Shown here: one piece after another, positions 53,666 to 62,224 of the stretch
How positions within the stretch are numbered: position 1 is the first letter of the stretch
How the letters are laid out: each line of letters opens with the position of its first letter
From: Ruegeria sp. HKCCD7303
Lineage (GTDB): Bacteria > Pseudomonadota > Alphaproteobacteria > Rhodobacterales > Rhodobacteraceae
DNA length: 64,000 nt
Direction: 5' to 3'
NCBI RefSeq assembly: GCF_013111185.1
Contig: NZ_WVRE01000001.1
Location: 496,001 to 560,000, forward strand
Made by a program: the position numbers and the translations under genes
Notes under the pieces: generated by a model
The model's database searches: none
Told to the model about the DNA's origin: nothing
Seen by the model: the letters and a program-made list of their open reading frames with translations, nothing else

Positions 53666-54910
53666 TCAGAACCGCAAAAAATGCAGCCCCTGCCCCTCGG
53701 GCATGGCTTCGATCTCTGCCGGAATTATGGCTAAACCGTCGGCTTGCGCCAACAGTGCGACGCGCCCGCTGTAGGATGGGGCCATTAACCGAAGGCGGGG
53801 CGCACCTTCTACGGACACGCCTTCGATCTGGACCGGGCGATACTCCTGACGACCCGCGCGGCGCTGAAGCGGCTCGGCCAGAACCGCCTGCTCTGGCATT
53901 TGAGGCGTGCGATGCAGCCCGGCCCGCCGCGCCATCATCTGCGATCCAATGATCTGCCAGGTCACATAGGCAGACACCGGGTTACCCGGCAGCCCGATAT
54001 ATAAAGCACCCTCTCGCCGTCCGAACATGATCGGTTTTCCGGGTTTCATCGCAACCTTCATCACATCAGTCTGGCCGCCTATTTCCGCGAATAGGCGTGG
54101 CATATGATCTTCATCCCCGACAGATACACCACCCGTGGTAATAATCAGATCAGAGGTTTCACAGGCTTCACGCAAGACCTGTTCCAGCAAGACCGGGTTG
54201 TCTTCAACCGGGCCCTTGTCGGTCAGCTCGATCCACGGCTTGTCCAACAATGCCAACAGCATATAGCGGTTCGAATTGTAAATCTGGCCGGGGCCCAATT
54301 CTTCGCCCGGCTGCTTCAACTCGCTTCCTGTCGAGAAGATTGTAACTTTCAGTTTGCGGACCACTTTCACCGCTCCGTACCCGGCCGAGGCCAAAGCGGC
54401 TGCTTCACGCGCCGTGATCTCGCATCCCCGGCGCAAGATCGGGGCACCTGCTTTCAGGTCCTCGCCCACGCGGCGGATATGCTGCCCTGGTTTCGGGCGG
54501 CGGGTGAACCGGATGCCGGTTTCGGTCGTCTCGCAGTCCTCCTGCATCAGCACCGCGTCGAAATCATCAGGAACCGGAGCACCAGTGAAGATGCGCAGTG
54601 CACTGCCTGCCGGGGCCGAATGCGCGCCGCTGTCGCCAGCTGCAATACGTCCAGCGACGGGCAAATCGAACAGTGGGCCATCGCTCAGATCCTGAGTCCG
54701 AACCGCATAGCCGTCCATCGCCGAATTATCAAAGGCTGGCATGTCGACCTTGCTGACACAGTCCTCTGCCAGAACCCGTCCAATCGCTTGAATCAACGGC
54801 AATGTTTCCGTGTCGGTCAACGGATCAGAAACGGCCAAACCGCGGTTCTGTGCCTGATCGACAGATAGGTACATGTGAGCGTGGCGGTCACAGGCGCATC
54901 CATCAGCCAT
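53666..54910 (-). CDS. moeA: Molybdopterin molybdenumtransferase
   Basis: 414 residues from ATG 54910, with GGAG 7 bp upstream; it overlaps the cupredoxin gene by 8 bp. Signature parts: DMPAFDNSAMDGYAVR, IFTGAPVPDDFDAVLMQED, IFSTGSELKQPGEELGPGQIYNSN (in part), ITTGGVSVGDEDHM and GLPGNPVSAYVTW. MoeA inserts molybdenum into the pterin cofactor. Its place at the end of the idr operon suggests a dedicated copy for loading IdrA, with a housekeeping moeA elsewhere. Confidence 0.94.
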   Translation of the reverse strand: MADGCACDRHAHMYLSVDQAQNRGLAVSDPLTDTETLPLIQAIGRVLAEDCVSKVDMPAFDNSAMDGYAVRTQDLSDGPLFDLPVAGRIAAGDSGAHSAPAGSALRIFTGAPVPDDFDAVLMQEDCETTETGIRFTRRPKPGQHIRRVGEDLKAGAPILRRGCEITAREAAALASAGYGAVKVVRKLKVTIFSTGSELKQPGEELGPGQIYNSNRYMLLALLDKPWIELTDKGPVEDNPVLLEQVLREACETSDLIITTGGVSVGDEDHMPRLFAEIGGQTDVMKVAMKPGKPIMFGRREGALYIGLPGNPVSAYVTWQIIGSQMMARRAGLHRTPQMPEQAVLAEPLQRRAGRQEYRPVQIEGVSVEGAPRLRLMAPSYSGRVALLAQADGLAIIPAEIEAMPEGQGLHFLRF

Positions 54911-55388
54911 TTTTGTTCTCCAATTGTTCGAACAGCGCTTCAAATCCAGCCTGCTCAGCCTCGCCGAGTTTGGGCAGATAGGCGCGCGCTTCTTCCAGGT
55001 TCGAGTTGGGATCGCCGACAACCAGCAGCATGACCATGCCATGGCGGCCATGCACGCGGCAGCGGATGCCATACACACCCTCTTTCTCGAAGGTCAAGTC
55101 CATCTCGGGCTTGCCTCTGATCTCGAAACTACGGGCTCTGACGGGGATCATTCGGATAATCGACGTTACCGTGTGACGCCCAGTAGACCCTTTGAAACGC
55201 ACGGTTGCCCCAGCGGGGACACGCAACAGGTTCGGTTCAAACCGAAAGGTATGCGCCGGGGTATCGGCGTTCAAATCGATGATCTGATGCACAACGGCAA
55301 CCTCGGGAACATCCGAGGCCTTCGCGACAGGAGCAAATGCCAATACCCCTGCCAAAATCGCTGCACATGGTTTCAGCGAAAATACCAT
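54903..55388 (-). CDS. Pseudoazurin-like periplasmic copper protein
   Basis: 161 residues from ATG 55388, with GGAGGG just upstream. Signal peptide MVFSLKPCAAILAGVLAFAPVAKA. The cupredoxin fold carries a His in GRHTVTS and the ligand loop CRVHGRHGM, with the Cys-x2-His-x4-Met spacing of pseudoazurin (CTPHYGMGM). It probably carries single electrons in the periplasm, either to IdrB/IdrA or from the peroxidases. A C-terminal helical tail (LEEARAYLPKLGEAEQAGFEALFEQ in part) is extra to typical pseudoazurin. It is between the HEAT-repeat gene (14 bp) and moeA (8-bp overlap). Confidence 0.83.
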   Translation of the reverse strand: MVFSLKPCAAILAGVLAFAPVAKASDVPEVAVVHQIIDLNADTPAHTFRFEPNLLRVPAGATVRFKGSTGRHTVTSIIRMIPVRARSFEIRGKPEMDLTFEKEGVYGIRCRVHGRHGMVMLLVVGDPNSNLEEARAYLPKLGEAEQAGFEALFEQLENKNG

Positions 55389-55402
55389 CTGTCCCTCCGG
55401 GT

Positions 55403-57613
55403 TCAGGCCGCCCGTGAAGGTTCCCCCAACAAATCGGCCAGCGCGCTTATCATTACCGGCCATTCGGCGCGGTGGTCTTCGTCGCGCAACTCGGTCAGCA
55501 ATTGGCGACCAATGGACATCACTGCAGGGGCGTCGTCTTTGACATAGGTCAGGATTCGTTGCTCGGGGTTGGCCAGAAGGAACGGCACAATAGCAGCGCC
55601 TGCCTGATCCGGAGCAGTTACCGACAAAAGACGCATCGCTGCTTGCCGCACCGGGGCCGAAATGTCATCCAGCAGGCTACGCGCCACGTCGGGGGTGCCA
55701 TCCCATTGGGTCAGGACGTGCATGGCATCGATGCGAAAGGCGGTGTCTCCGGTTTTTACCATCGCTCGCAACTTACCTCTCAGCGCGTCTTGCGGTGGCA
55801 GATCGGCCTTTTGCAGCAATTTCAATGCTTGCGGCGAAAGTGTTGAATCTGTGTGCGAAAGCCCCTGAGTGATCAGATCGATCAGTTGCGCTTCGCCCAG
55901 CTCTAGCCCGTTGCGCACAATTGAAACGCCAAGCGCTGCAAAGGCTTGTTGTGCTATATCGCTTTCGGGGTCCTTGGCGATCTGAGCAAGCATGATCTGC
56001 ATCCCGCGAATTTCGCCCAACAGGCGGATGGCGGACATGCGGGTCTCTCTGTCCAGCGCTTCGGCGTCGTCGTCCAGCGCGACGCGACGGCGCTTGGGAT
56101 GACGGGTTGCCTTGGCCAACAGCGCCTGCTCGCGCGGTGTCAGGGGTTGAACCGTGTCTTCCTCGGCCTCTTGTGTCATCTCAGCGGCGATAGCGTCATG
56201 GCCGAGGATTGCACCGAGGCTTGATGTTGGACCATTCTCGCCCCCTTCTGAGACGTCCAGCCCAGCATCTTCCAGCGCGGCGATATCGTTCTGCGGGGCG
56301 TCTTCCTCGGTCTCCTCTTTTTCCGAGGCCACTGGCATCGGGGCCAACGCAAAGGACAGCAGCAACTCTCGGCCCTGTTGTTGGTTCACATGCGGGCGAT
56401 CCACATCAGTAACAATCAAGGCAAGTGACGCCACAGCCTTGAGCCGAACGGACCGGAAGGGTGAGCGACATGCACGCTGCAACCATTCAGCCGCTTCGCG
56501 CAGGGGAGAAGTTGCAAGAGCATCTACGATAGCCCATTGCAGGCGCTCAGCCTTGAGGTCATCGCTTTCAACAGAAAAAAGCGCATTCAGGCGATCCGCC
56601 ACCAAAGTCGGCGCCAAAGCTGACAACAGGCCCAACGCCTGCGCCGATACCTCGGGCTGTTGACCGGTGGCAAGGAAGTCCAGCACTTGCCAGCGCAAGT
56701 CTTCCTGATCCGCGATAGGCTGGCTACGATCCAGTCGATCGATCAGCGCCATTTGAACCTTGGCGCCGGGGTCACGCATCATACGGTCCAGCAGTTCGGG
56801 TTCTGAAAAACCGGACTGATTGAGCGCGGCAATCCGAATTTCTTCCACTGAGTCCGTCAATGCTTGCTCGACCAAAACCGGATCGTTGGGCATCAGTGCC
56901 TCATGGGCAATCAAACGAACAGCTCCATCCTTATCATTCAAAGCCTTGCGCAGAAGACCTTCGGCTTCGGCACCACCAATCGTTGCCAGGGTACGTAGGG
57001 CGCGGTGGCGCAGGCGGCGGTTTGAAGACTGTGTGAAAACGCCCAGAGTTGGCACGGCTGGTACGCCAATCCGTCCCAAAGCCTCGCAGGCAACATCGCC
57101 CAACTCCTGCCCGTCTTCGTCCATCAAAGCAATGACAATGGGCTCAATCGCAGTCGCATCCGCCATCTGCCCCAGCGCCCTGATCGCAGCGATCTGGGTG
57201 TCGAGCCAGTCATCCCATTCGTCCTGGTGCAACTCGTCTTCATCCCATGTAATCTCATCCCCGCGTCCGGTGACGAGGGTGCGCAGGTAAGGCGCGGCAT
57301 CTTCGGCCTTAAGCTCGGCCAGGGCCGTCACGCAGGCCAGTTTGACCTCGCCACAGGGATCGTGAATCAGATTCTCAAGTAGCTGCGGGGCTGCTTCTTT
57401 CACACCCAATGCCCCCAGAGCTTGGGCGGCATCCTGCCGGACGTCCTCATCGTCGTCCAGCAGCGCTTCGATCAGGGCCGGGCTGTTGCTGGCGCCTATG
57501 GTGGTCAGGGCCTGAATCGCTCGCAGACGAATGACGTCATATTCGGATTTTGCATATTCGGAAAACAGGCCGGCGGCCTCATCTCGCAGGGCGGTATTGG
57601 TCTGAATGTTCAT
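55403..57613 (-). CDS. Large HEAT/PBS-lyase repeat protein in the idr operon
   Basis: 736 residues, ATG 57613, no signal peptide. It is built from repeated helical pairs of the HEAT/PBS-lyase kind (IEALLDDDEDVRQDAAQALGALG, LIHDPCGEVKLACVTALAELK, LNDKDGAVRLIAHEAL), interrupted at about 420-510 by an acidic, disordered-looking stretch. Such proteins are scaffolds or chaperones. Its place between idrA and the cupredoxin, after three hairpins, suggests help in folding, cofactor loading or export of the idr enzymes. No catalytic motif is visible, and the role is not known to me. Confidence 0.85.
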   Translation of the reverse strand: MNIQTNTALRDEAAGLFSEYAKSEYDVIRLRAIQALTTIGASNSPALIEALLDDDEDVRQDAAQALGALGVKEAAPQLLENLIHDPCGEVKLACVTALAELKAEDAAPYLRTLVTGRGDEITWDEDELHQDEWDDWLDTQIAAIRALGQMADATAIEPIVIALMDEDGQELGDVACEALGRIGVPAVPTLGVFTQSSNRRLRHRALRTLATIGGAEAEGLLRKALNDKDGAVRLIAHEALMPNDPVLVEQALTDSVEEIRIAALNQSGFSEPELLDRMMRDPGAKVQMALIDRLDRSQPIADQEDLRWQVLDFLATGQQPEVSAQALGLLSALAPTLVADRLNALFSVESDDLKAERLQWAIVDALATSPLREAAEWLQRACRSPFRSVRLKAVASLALIVTDVDRPHVNQQQGRELLLSFALAPMPVASEKEETEEDAPQNDIAALEDAGLDVSEGGENGPTSSLGAILGHDAIAAEMTQEAEEDTVQPLTPREQALLAKATRHPKRRRVALDDDAEALDRETRMSAIRLLGEIRGMQIMLAQIAKDPESDIAQQAFAALGVSIVRNGLELGEAQLIDLITQGLSHTDSTLSPQALKLLQKADLPPQDALRGKLRAMVKTGDTAFRIDAMHVLTQWDGTPDVARSLLDDISAPVRQAAMRLLSVTAPDQAGAAIVPFLLANPEQRILTYVKDDAPAVMSIGRQLLTELRDEDHRAEWPVMISALADLLGEPSRAA

Positions 57614-57650
57614 ATCAAGCTGCCATGTTTGTGTTGGGAGGGTTGGGAAG

Positions 57651-57740
57651 TGGAAGGCAGGTTTCCCAACCGATACCTGCCTTCCAGGTGGTCCCTTCTG
57701 CAGTGGGACCGAACCAGAGGGGCGGCATGGCGTCCGCCCC
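57651..57740 (-). other. Three tandem hairpins between idrA and the HEAT-repeat gene
   Basis: Three perfect stems follow one another in 90 bases: TGGAAGGCAGGT/ACCTGCCTTCCA (57651-57662 with 57675-57686), GGTCCC/GGGACC (57690-57695 with 57705-57710), and GGGGCGG/CCGCCCC (57719-57725 with 57734-57740). None has a U-run on the minus strand. They probably stabilise the 3' end of the upstream mRNA or cut down expression of the genes that follow. Confidence 0.75.
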
Positions 57741-57754
57741 CCGGCATGCTTTCA

Positions 57755-60436
57755 TCAGGCGATATCGCGCGGCGCAAAGGACATCGTGCGGAACGAGGTC
57801 TTGTAGGGGCTCGGCCCCAGTTTGCGCAGCTTGGCAACGCCCATCTTGTAATTGTAGTTGCCGCTGATCCAGTCGACGATCCGGCCCTCAAGCGCGTTCG
57901 CAGGCTGCTGCATGTGCAGGAAGTCCATGTAGACCACGCTTTTCTTGATGGCGGGCGTGACCATGGCCACGGCGGTGATCGCCGCTTTGGTCAACTCGAT
58001 ATGCCCGTTCTCCATTAGTTTCGAGAACTGAAAGTCATCGCCCTCCACACCCAGCAGCGTGTGTTTGTTGCCCGGAACGCGTTCCGAATACACCATCACA
58101 TAGTCGCCGCTTTCGATGCCGCGTTCAGCCGCATCGTCGGGATGGATTTCGACCCAGTTTTCCGGCCAGCGCTGCACGATATACGGGCGGCGACGGTCGT
58201 CGAAGCCGGACTGCCAGCGTTCGTTAATACGACCCGAAGTGGCCCAAAGCTCGCCTTCGTCCTTGTTGGGTTTCAGCCATTCCCAATAATCCGAGAACAG
58301 GCCCCACGGCGATTTCTGAATGTTGCACTTGCCGGTTTGGCTGTTGAAATGCGTCAGCTTCTTGTTGAACACATCCGCGCCGGCTGCACCGGTATCGGGC
58401 AGCGTGCGGGTTGTGTCGTGCAGACGCTTGGTTTCAATCAGCGTTACGCCATCGGCATCCAGCATGACCGGGCATTGCACACCATCAGTGCCAAACTCAC
58501 GGACCTTCTGGTGCAGGCCTTTGCCCTCTTTCTTGGCCAAACGATAGACAGCGTGGAAGTCCTTGCGCGACCCGCGGGTAAAGCGCACGGCTTCTTCGGC
58601 GACTTCGTTCGAGCTCTGCCAGTCGAACCCGTCAAAACCCATCCGCTGTGCCAGTTGCGCGATGATCCACCAGTCGGGTTTTGCCGCACCGGGAGCATCA
58701 TAGAACTTCTGATAGAGACGCAGACGGCGTTCACCATTGGCGCGCAAGAAGTCCTCTTCACCCCAGGTCGCTGCGGGGAACACGATGTCGGCGTAGCGGT
58801 TGCCGATCGGGTCCTGCAGATAGATGTCCTGGTTGATCACCACCATGCCACCGCTGTCGGCGCGGGCCTTCAACGTGTCGATCATCTCTTGCTTGTCGAA
58901 AGAGGCGATCTGGTGCGGGTTGCGAACGGTTAGTTCCTCGAACTTGTCGGCCAGCTGTTGGCTGCCGCACATGGCCTGGATCCATGTGGTGCCGATCACG
59001 TGGGCCATACGGGTATGACCTGCGATCAGGTACCGGTCGGTATCCATGGCGCGGCGACGGCGACCCGGCAGCTTCTCGGGCGATTTGTTGCGCGGATATT
59101 TCCCGCCCTTCACGCCGCCACGCTGGTGTCCACCGGCCCGGCCAATGACCTGACCCGGACGACCACCACAGCCACAGATGATGCCTAGCGCGGAAATCGC
59201 CTGTGTGTTGCCGGTGTTGTTGGACCAGTAGAACCCTTTCTCGATCATGACCGAGGTTTTGGGCCGCGTGCCATCCGCCTTGGGTTTGGCAAGCCATTCG
59301 GCGGCAGTATAGATTTTCTGCACATCGATTTCGGCCATGGCGGCTGCGTTCTCGGGCGAGAACTCGTCTTGCGACAGCAGCCACTCTTTCCAGTCTTCAA
59401 AGCCTTTGGTCTGGAACTTGCCCCAGGTCGTGCGCCACTGCCATGGCGTGTTCCGGGTGCCCTGACCAAAGCCGGAGGAGCTTTCCCATTTGTTGTTGAC
59501 CCATTTCTTGATCCAGTCGCTGTCTTCCCAGCCATTTTCCACGATGACGCGGGCGATGGCGTTGACGACCAGCAAGTCTGTACCGGGCAGAACATCGATA
59601 TGCAGACCACCCATCTTGACTGCATGGGCCACACCGGCCGAGCTACGCGGGATCAGATAGATCTCTTTCTGGCCGTTCTGCATCCCCTTCATCATCCACT
59701 GGGTATAGAGGATAGTCTTGGTCTCATATGGATCAGTGCCGCAGACCAGCAGGGTTTCCGCGTCACGCCAGTCCTCATAGGAGGGGCCAAAGTTGTCAAA
59801 GCCCGCATCCCTGAAACCGGGGGTCGAGGTCACATCGGACGGCGTGTCGTGGAAAGTGAAGTTGGCGGTGTTGATATGGCGCAGCGCGTATTTCGAGATC
59901 GCATAGGTGTTCTCGATATACTGATAGCTGAAGGTTTTCACGCCATAAGCGTTGGTGCCGTGCTTGGCGATGACGTGGTTGCCCACCTCGGCCGCCACAT
60001 CCAGCGCCAGATCCCACGGAACTGGCATCAATGTGCCGTAGATCCGCATCAGCGGTGTCTTCAGACGGTCGCGTGTCGGTGTCTGCGGGTTATAGCATTT
60101 CTGCGCGATACACCCGCCCCGCAAGGAACTGTCGCCGTCAGTGTTGACGTATTGCGTGTCCTTGTCAGGAATGATCACCACATGGTGCGGCTGGCCTTTG
60201 TGCAGCACGATATTGTGCTGGTTCGGCGCGACCCAGGCACCCAGAGGTGCAACAGGGAAATCCTCGCCAAACGCGTTTTCGTCCGCAGTTGGGCCACCGG
60301 GTTTGGCCGTCACGGGCCAGCGGTAGACTTTGTAACCACAGGCCACGATGCAGTAATCACAGGCGGTCGAGATGACCTCGGCGCCTTTGGGCGGCAGCGG
60401 GACGTTTGTTTCGGGTACGTAATACGGGGTTGCCAT
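57755..60436 (-). CDS. idrA: Iodate reductase catalytic subunit (AioA-like molybdoenzyme)
   Basis: 893 residues of the DMSO-reductase family, closest in pattern to arsenite oxidase AioA. The N-terminal [3Fe-4S] site is CDYCIVACGYKVYRWP (about 27-42), with later GGCIAQKCYNPQTPTRDR. Pterin-binding segments follow (CGTDPYETKT, PGTDLLVVNAIARV, GCGGRPGQVIGRAGGHQRGG, FPAATWGEEDFLRANGERR). As I recall AioA, its ECHATRE stretch carries an arsenite-pocket His; here the aligned stretch is TSTPGFRD. Two peroxidases and a Rieske subunit lie upstream in one operon, the published idrABP1P2 set. No signal peptide is present, so it should be exported with Tat-signalled IdrB. Confidence 0.87.
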   Translation of the reverse strand: MATPYYVPETNVPLPPKGAEVISTACDYCIVACGYKVYRWPVTAKPGGPTADENAFGEDFPVAPLGAWVAPNQHNIVLHKGQPHHVVIIPDKDTQYVNTDGDSSLRGGCIAQKCYNPQTPTRDRLKTPLMRIYGTLMPVPWDLALDVAAEVGNHVIAKHGTNAYGVKTFSYQYIENTYAISKYALRHINTANFTFHDTPSDVTSTPGFRDAGFDNFGPSYEDWRDAETLLVCGTDPYETKTILYTQWMMKGMQNGQKEIYLIPRSSAGVAHAVKMGGLHIDVLPGTDLLVVNAIARVIVENGWEDSDWIKKWVNNKWESSSGFGQGTRNTPWQWRTTWGKFQTKGFEDWKEWLLSQDEFSPENAAAMAEIDVQKIYTAAEWLAKPKADGTRPKTSVMIEKGFYWSNNTGNTQAISALGIICGCGGRPGQVIGRAGGHQRGGVKGGKYPRNKSPEKLPGRRRRAMDTDRYLIAGHTRMAHVIGTTWIQAMCGSQQLADKFEELTVRNPHQIASFDKQEMIDTLKARADSGGMVVINQDIYLQDPIGNRYADIVFPAATWGEEDFLRANGERRLRLYQKFYDAPGAAKPDWWIIAQLAQRMGFDGFDWQSSNEVAEEAVRFTRGSRKDFHAVYRLAKKEGKGLHQKVREFGTDGVQCPVMLDADGVTLIETKRLHDTTRTLPDTGAAGADVFNKKLTHFNSQTGKCNIQKSPWGLFSDYWEWLKPNKDEGELWATSGRINERWQSGFDDRRRPYIVQRWPENWVEIHPDDAAERGIESGDYVMVYSERVPGNKHTLLGVEGDDFQFSKLMENGHIELTKAAITAVAMVTPAIKKSVVYMDFLHMQQPANALEGRIVDWISGNYNYKMGVAKLRKLGPSPYKTSFRTMSFAPRDIA

Positions 60437-60450
60437 GATACCGTCTCCCC

Positions 60451-61020
60451 TTATGCAATCAGGTTGTCGTAACGGCCATAGATCAGGCCGAACATGCCAA
60501 CGGCGTAGATGTCATCACCGTCCAGTTCCAAAAGAACCTGCGGTAAAGACTGGTAGGCTTGCCCCGAAACGAGGATGCCGTGCCGTGTCACGTCATAGGT
60601 GGACAGGTGCAGCGGGCACGGGCCCAGCACCTTATGTTCGGGCTTGTAGCTGTCATACATCGACCCGCCCTGGTGGGTGCAGGTGAGGTTGAAGGCCACA
60701 ACGTCCTTTTGCGGACCGATGCCACCGCCGCTTTCCACGCCGGTCTTGACCAGGATCGAGTCCGAATAATCGCCCTCATCCGGGTAGTAAAACTCGACCG
60801 GCTCATCCTGTTTCAGTTCGGACAGTTTGCCGATCAGCTTGCGCGGATAGGTGGATACAAGGGCGGGAACCTGTTCGGCCTGGCCGTGACGGGTGGGCAT
60901 GGCCACCATCACGGCAAAGGTCGTGGCACCCGAGGCGAACAGGAACTGGCGGCGGTTCACGGTGCAGGCCTTCTTGGCCTCACCCGTACAACTGCATCCG
61001 GTTGCGTTATGATCTTTCAT
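60451..61020 (-). CDS. idrB: Iodate reductase Rieske subunit with Tat signal
   Basis: 189 residues, ATG 61020. The N-terminus carries a twin-arginine signal (NRRQFLFASGATTFAVMVAM, about 22-41). The Rieske [2Fe-2S] ligands are in CTHQGGSMYD and CPLHLSTYD. It is the small subunit of the AioBA/IdrAB type, likely co-exporting the folded IdrA and passing electrons from a periplasmic carrier to its molybdenum site. A Cys-rich patch before the signal (CSCTGEAKKAC) is unusual. It ends 14 bp before idrA. Confidence 0.9.
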   Translation of the reverse strand: MKDHNATGCSCTGEAKKACTVNRRQFLFASGATTFAVMVAMPTRHGQAEQVPALVSTYPRKLIGKLSELKQDEPVEFYYPDEGDYSDSILVKTGVESGGGIGPQKDVVAFNLTCTHQGGSMYDSYKPEHKVLGPCPLHLSTYDVTRHGILVSGQAYQSLPQVLLELDGDDIYAVGMFGLIYGRYDNLIA

Positions 61021-61025
61021 GACGC

Positions 61026-62213
61026 TTACTCCTCTGCTGCAACCGCAGGAAGCGGCTGATAATCCGGCAGATCGGGTTCTTCGACCAAGATCTCGTCACC
61101 GGACAGGGATTTCAGGAAGGCCACCAGATCCGCCTTTTCCTGCTCATTCAGGCCAAGGGGTTGGATCAGCTGGGTTTTGTTGGCTGAGAACTCATTCTCG
61201 CCGCCGCCCTGGTTGTAGAATTCGACCACATCCTCAAGCGTCTCCAACATGCCATTGTGCATGTAGGGTTCGGTATAGAGTGTGTAGCGCAGGGACGGCG
61301 TGCGGAACTTGCCTTTGTCGGCCTTTTCCTTGGTGCGGAAATAGAACCCGGGATCGTCCTTGGTGTGGCGATACATCTCTTCGGTCGAACCTTTGGCATA
61401 AAGCTCATACCGGAAGGTGACTTGGGCCAAACCATCATCCTGCCAACCATCATAGGCGGGCACGCCGGTGTTGTAGTATTTCTCATCCGACAGCAGCGCA
61501 CCGTTATGGCATTCGGAACATTGTGCCTTGCCGGTAAACAGCTCCAGCCCGCGTTTCTGTTCGTCGGTCAACGCCGCATCATCCCCGCGCAGATAGTTGT
61601 CGAAGGGGGTATCGGTCTGAACAATGGTCCGTTCAAACGCGGCAATCGCGCGCCATGCGTTGCTGATGCGCGGCCATTGATCACCGAAGACATCGTTAAA
61701 GCGTTCGACATATTCGGGAACAAAGGCCAGACGCGCCTCCATCATGTCGGCCTCGCCGTTGCCTGCTACCGCACCGCCTGCGGCGGATTTGGCCTGGCTT
61801 TCAAGGCTTTTGCTTGAGCCCGCCCAGAACAGTTTGCCGTAATAGGCCGAGTTCACGATGGTCTGGCTGTTGCGCCAGTGGGTCGTGCCCGGATAGCCGA
61901 ACGAGATCGGGGCTTCGACATCCCAGCCCACATCCGGCAGATGGCAGGACGAACACGGGGTCGATGGGTTACTGCCCAGACGGGGATCGAAAAACAGCAT
62001 CTTGCCCAGTTCGATCTTGGCCTCGGTCTGGGGGTTGTCCAACGGGATTGGGGGCTCACCCAATGCCACAAGCGGCGCATCAGGGTCGGGGTCTGCCCCA
62101 CCGATGCCGGCCTCAATCTCCATGCTGGTTTCCGCGATAGTCTGCGAACCAAGGACCGCAAACAGGGCAGCGGTGGCGATTGTGCCTGAAAGGTAAGACT
62201 TAAGGTCTTTCAT
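61026..62213 (-). CDS. idrP1: Di-haem cytochrome c peroxidase family protein (IdrP1)
   Basis: 395 residues, ATG 62213 with GGAG 7 bp upstream. Signal peptide (SGTIATAALFAVLGSQTIAE). Two haem c sites: CSSCH at about 85-89 and CSECH at about 231-235, the MauG/bacterial cytochrome c peroxidase layout. It lies 5 bp before idrB. In described iodate reducers two such peroxidases (IdrP1, IdrP2) accompany IdrAB and are proposed to remove peroxide formed in iodate reduction. P1/P2 names are given by position next to idrB. Confidence 0.87.
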   Translation of the reverse strand: MKDLKSYLSGTIATAALFAVLGSQTIAETSMEIEAGIGGADPDPDAPLVALGEPPIPLDNPQTEAKIELGKMLFFDPRLGSNPSTPCSSCHLPDVGWDVEAPISFGYPGTTHWRNSQTIVNSAYYGKLFWAGSSKSLESQAKSAAGGAVAGNGEADMMEARLAFVPEYVERFNDVFGDQWPRISNAWRAIAAFERTIVQTDTPFDNYLRGDDAALTDEQKRGLELFTGKAQCSECHNGALLSDEKYYNTGVPAYDGWQDDGLAQVTFRYELYAKGSTEEMYRHTKDDPGFYFRTKEKADKGKFRTPSLRYTLYTEPYMHNGMLETLEDVVEFYNQGGGENEFSANKTQLIQPLGLNEQEKADLVAFLKSLSGDEILVEEPDLPDYQPLPAVAAEE

Positions 62214-62224
62214 GGGTCCACTCC

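Noticed and set aside
57755..61020. Arsenite oxidase AioBA
   Set aside because: The family match is real, but two di-haem peroxidases directly upstream are the mark of iodate reductase clusters, and part of the arsenite pocket seems changed. No aioXSR or ars genes are seen.
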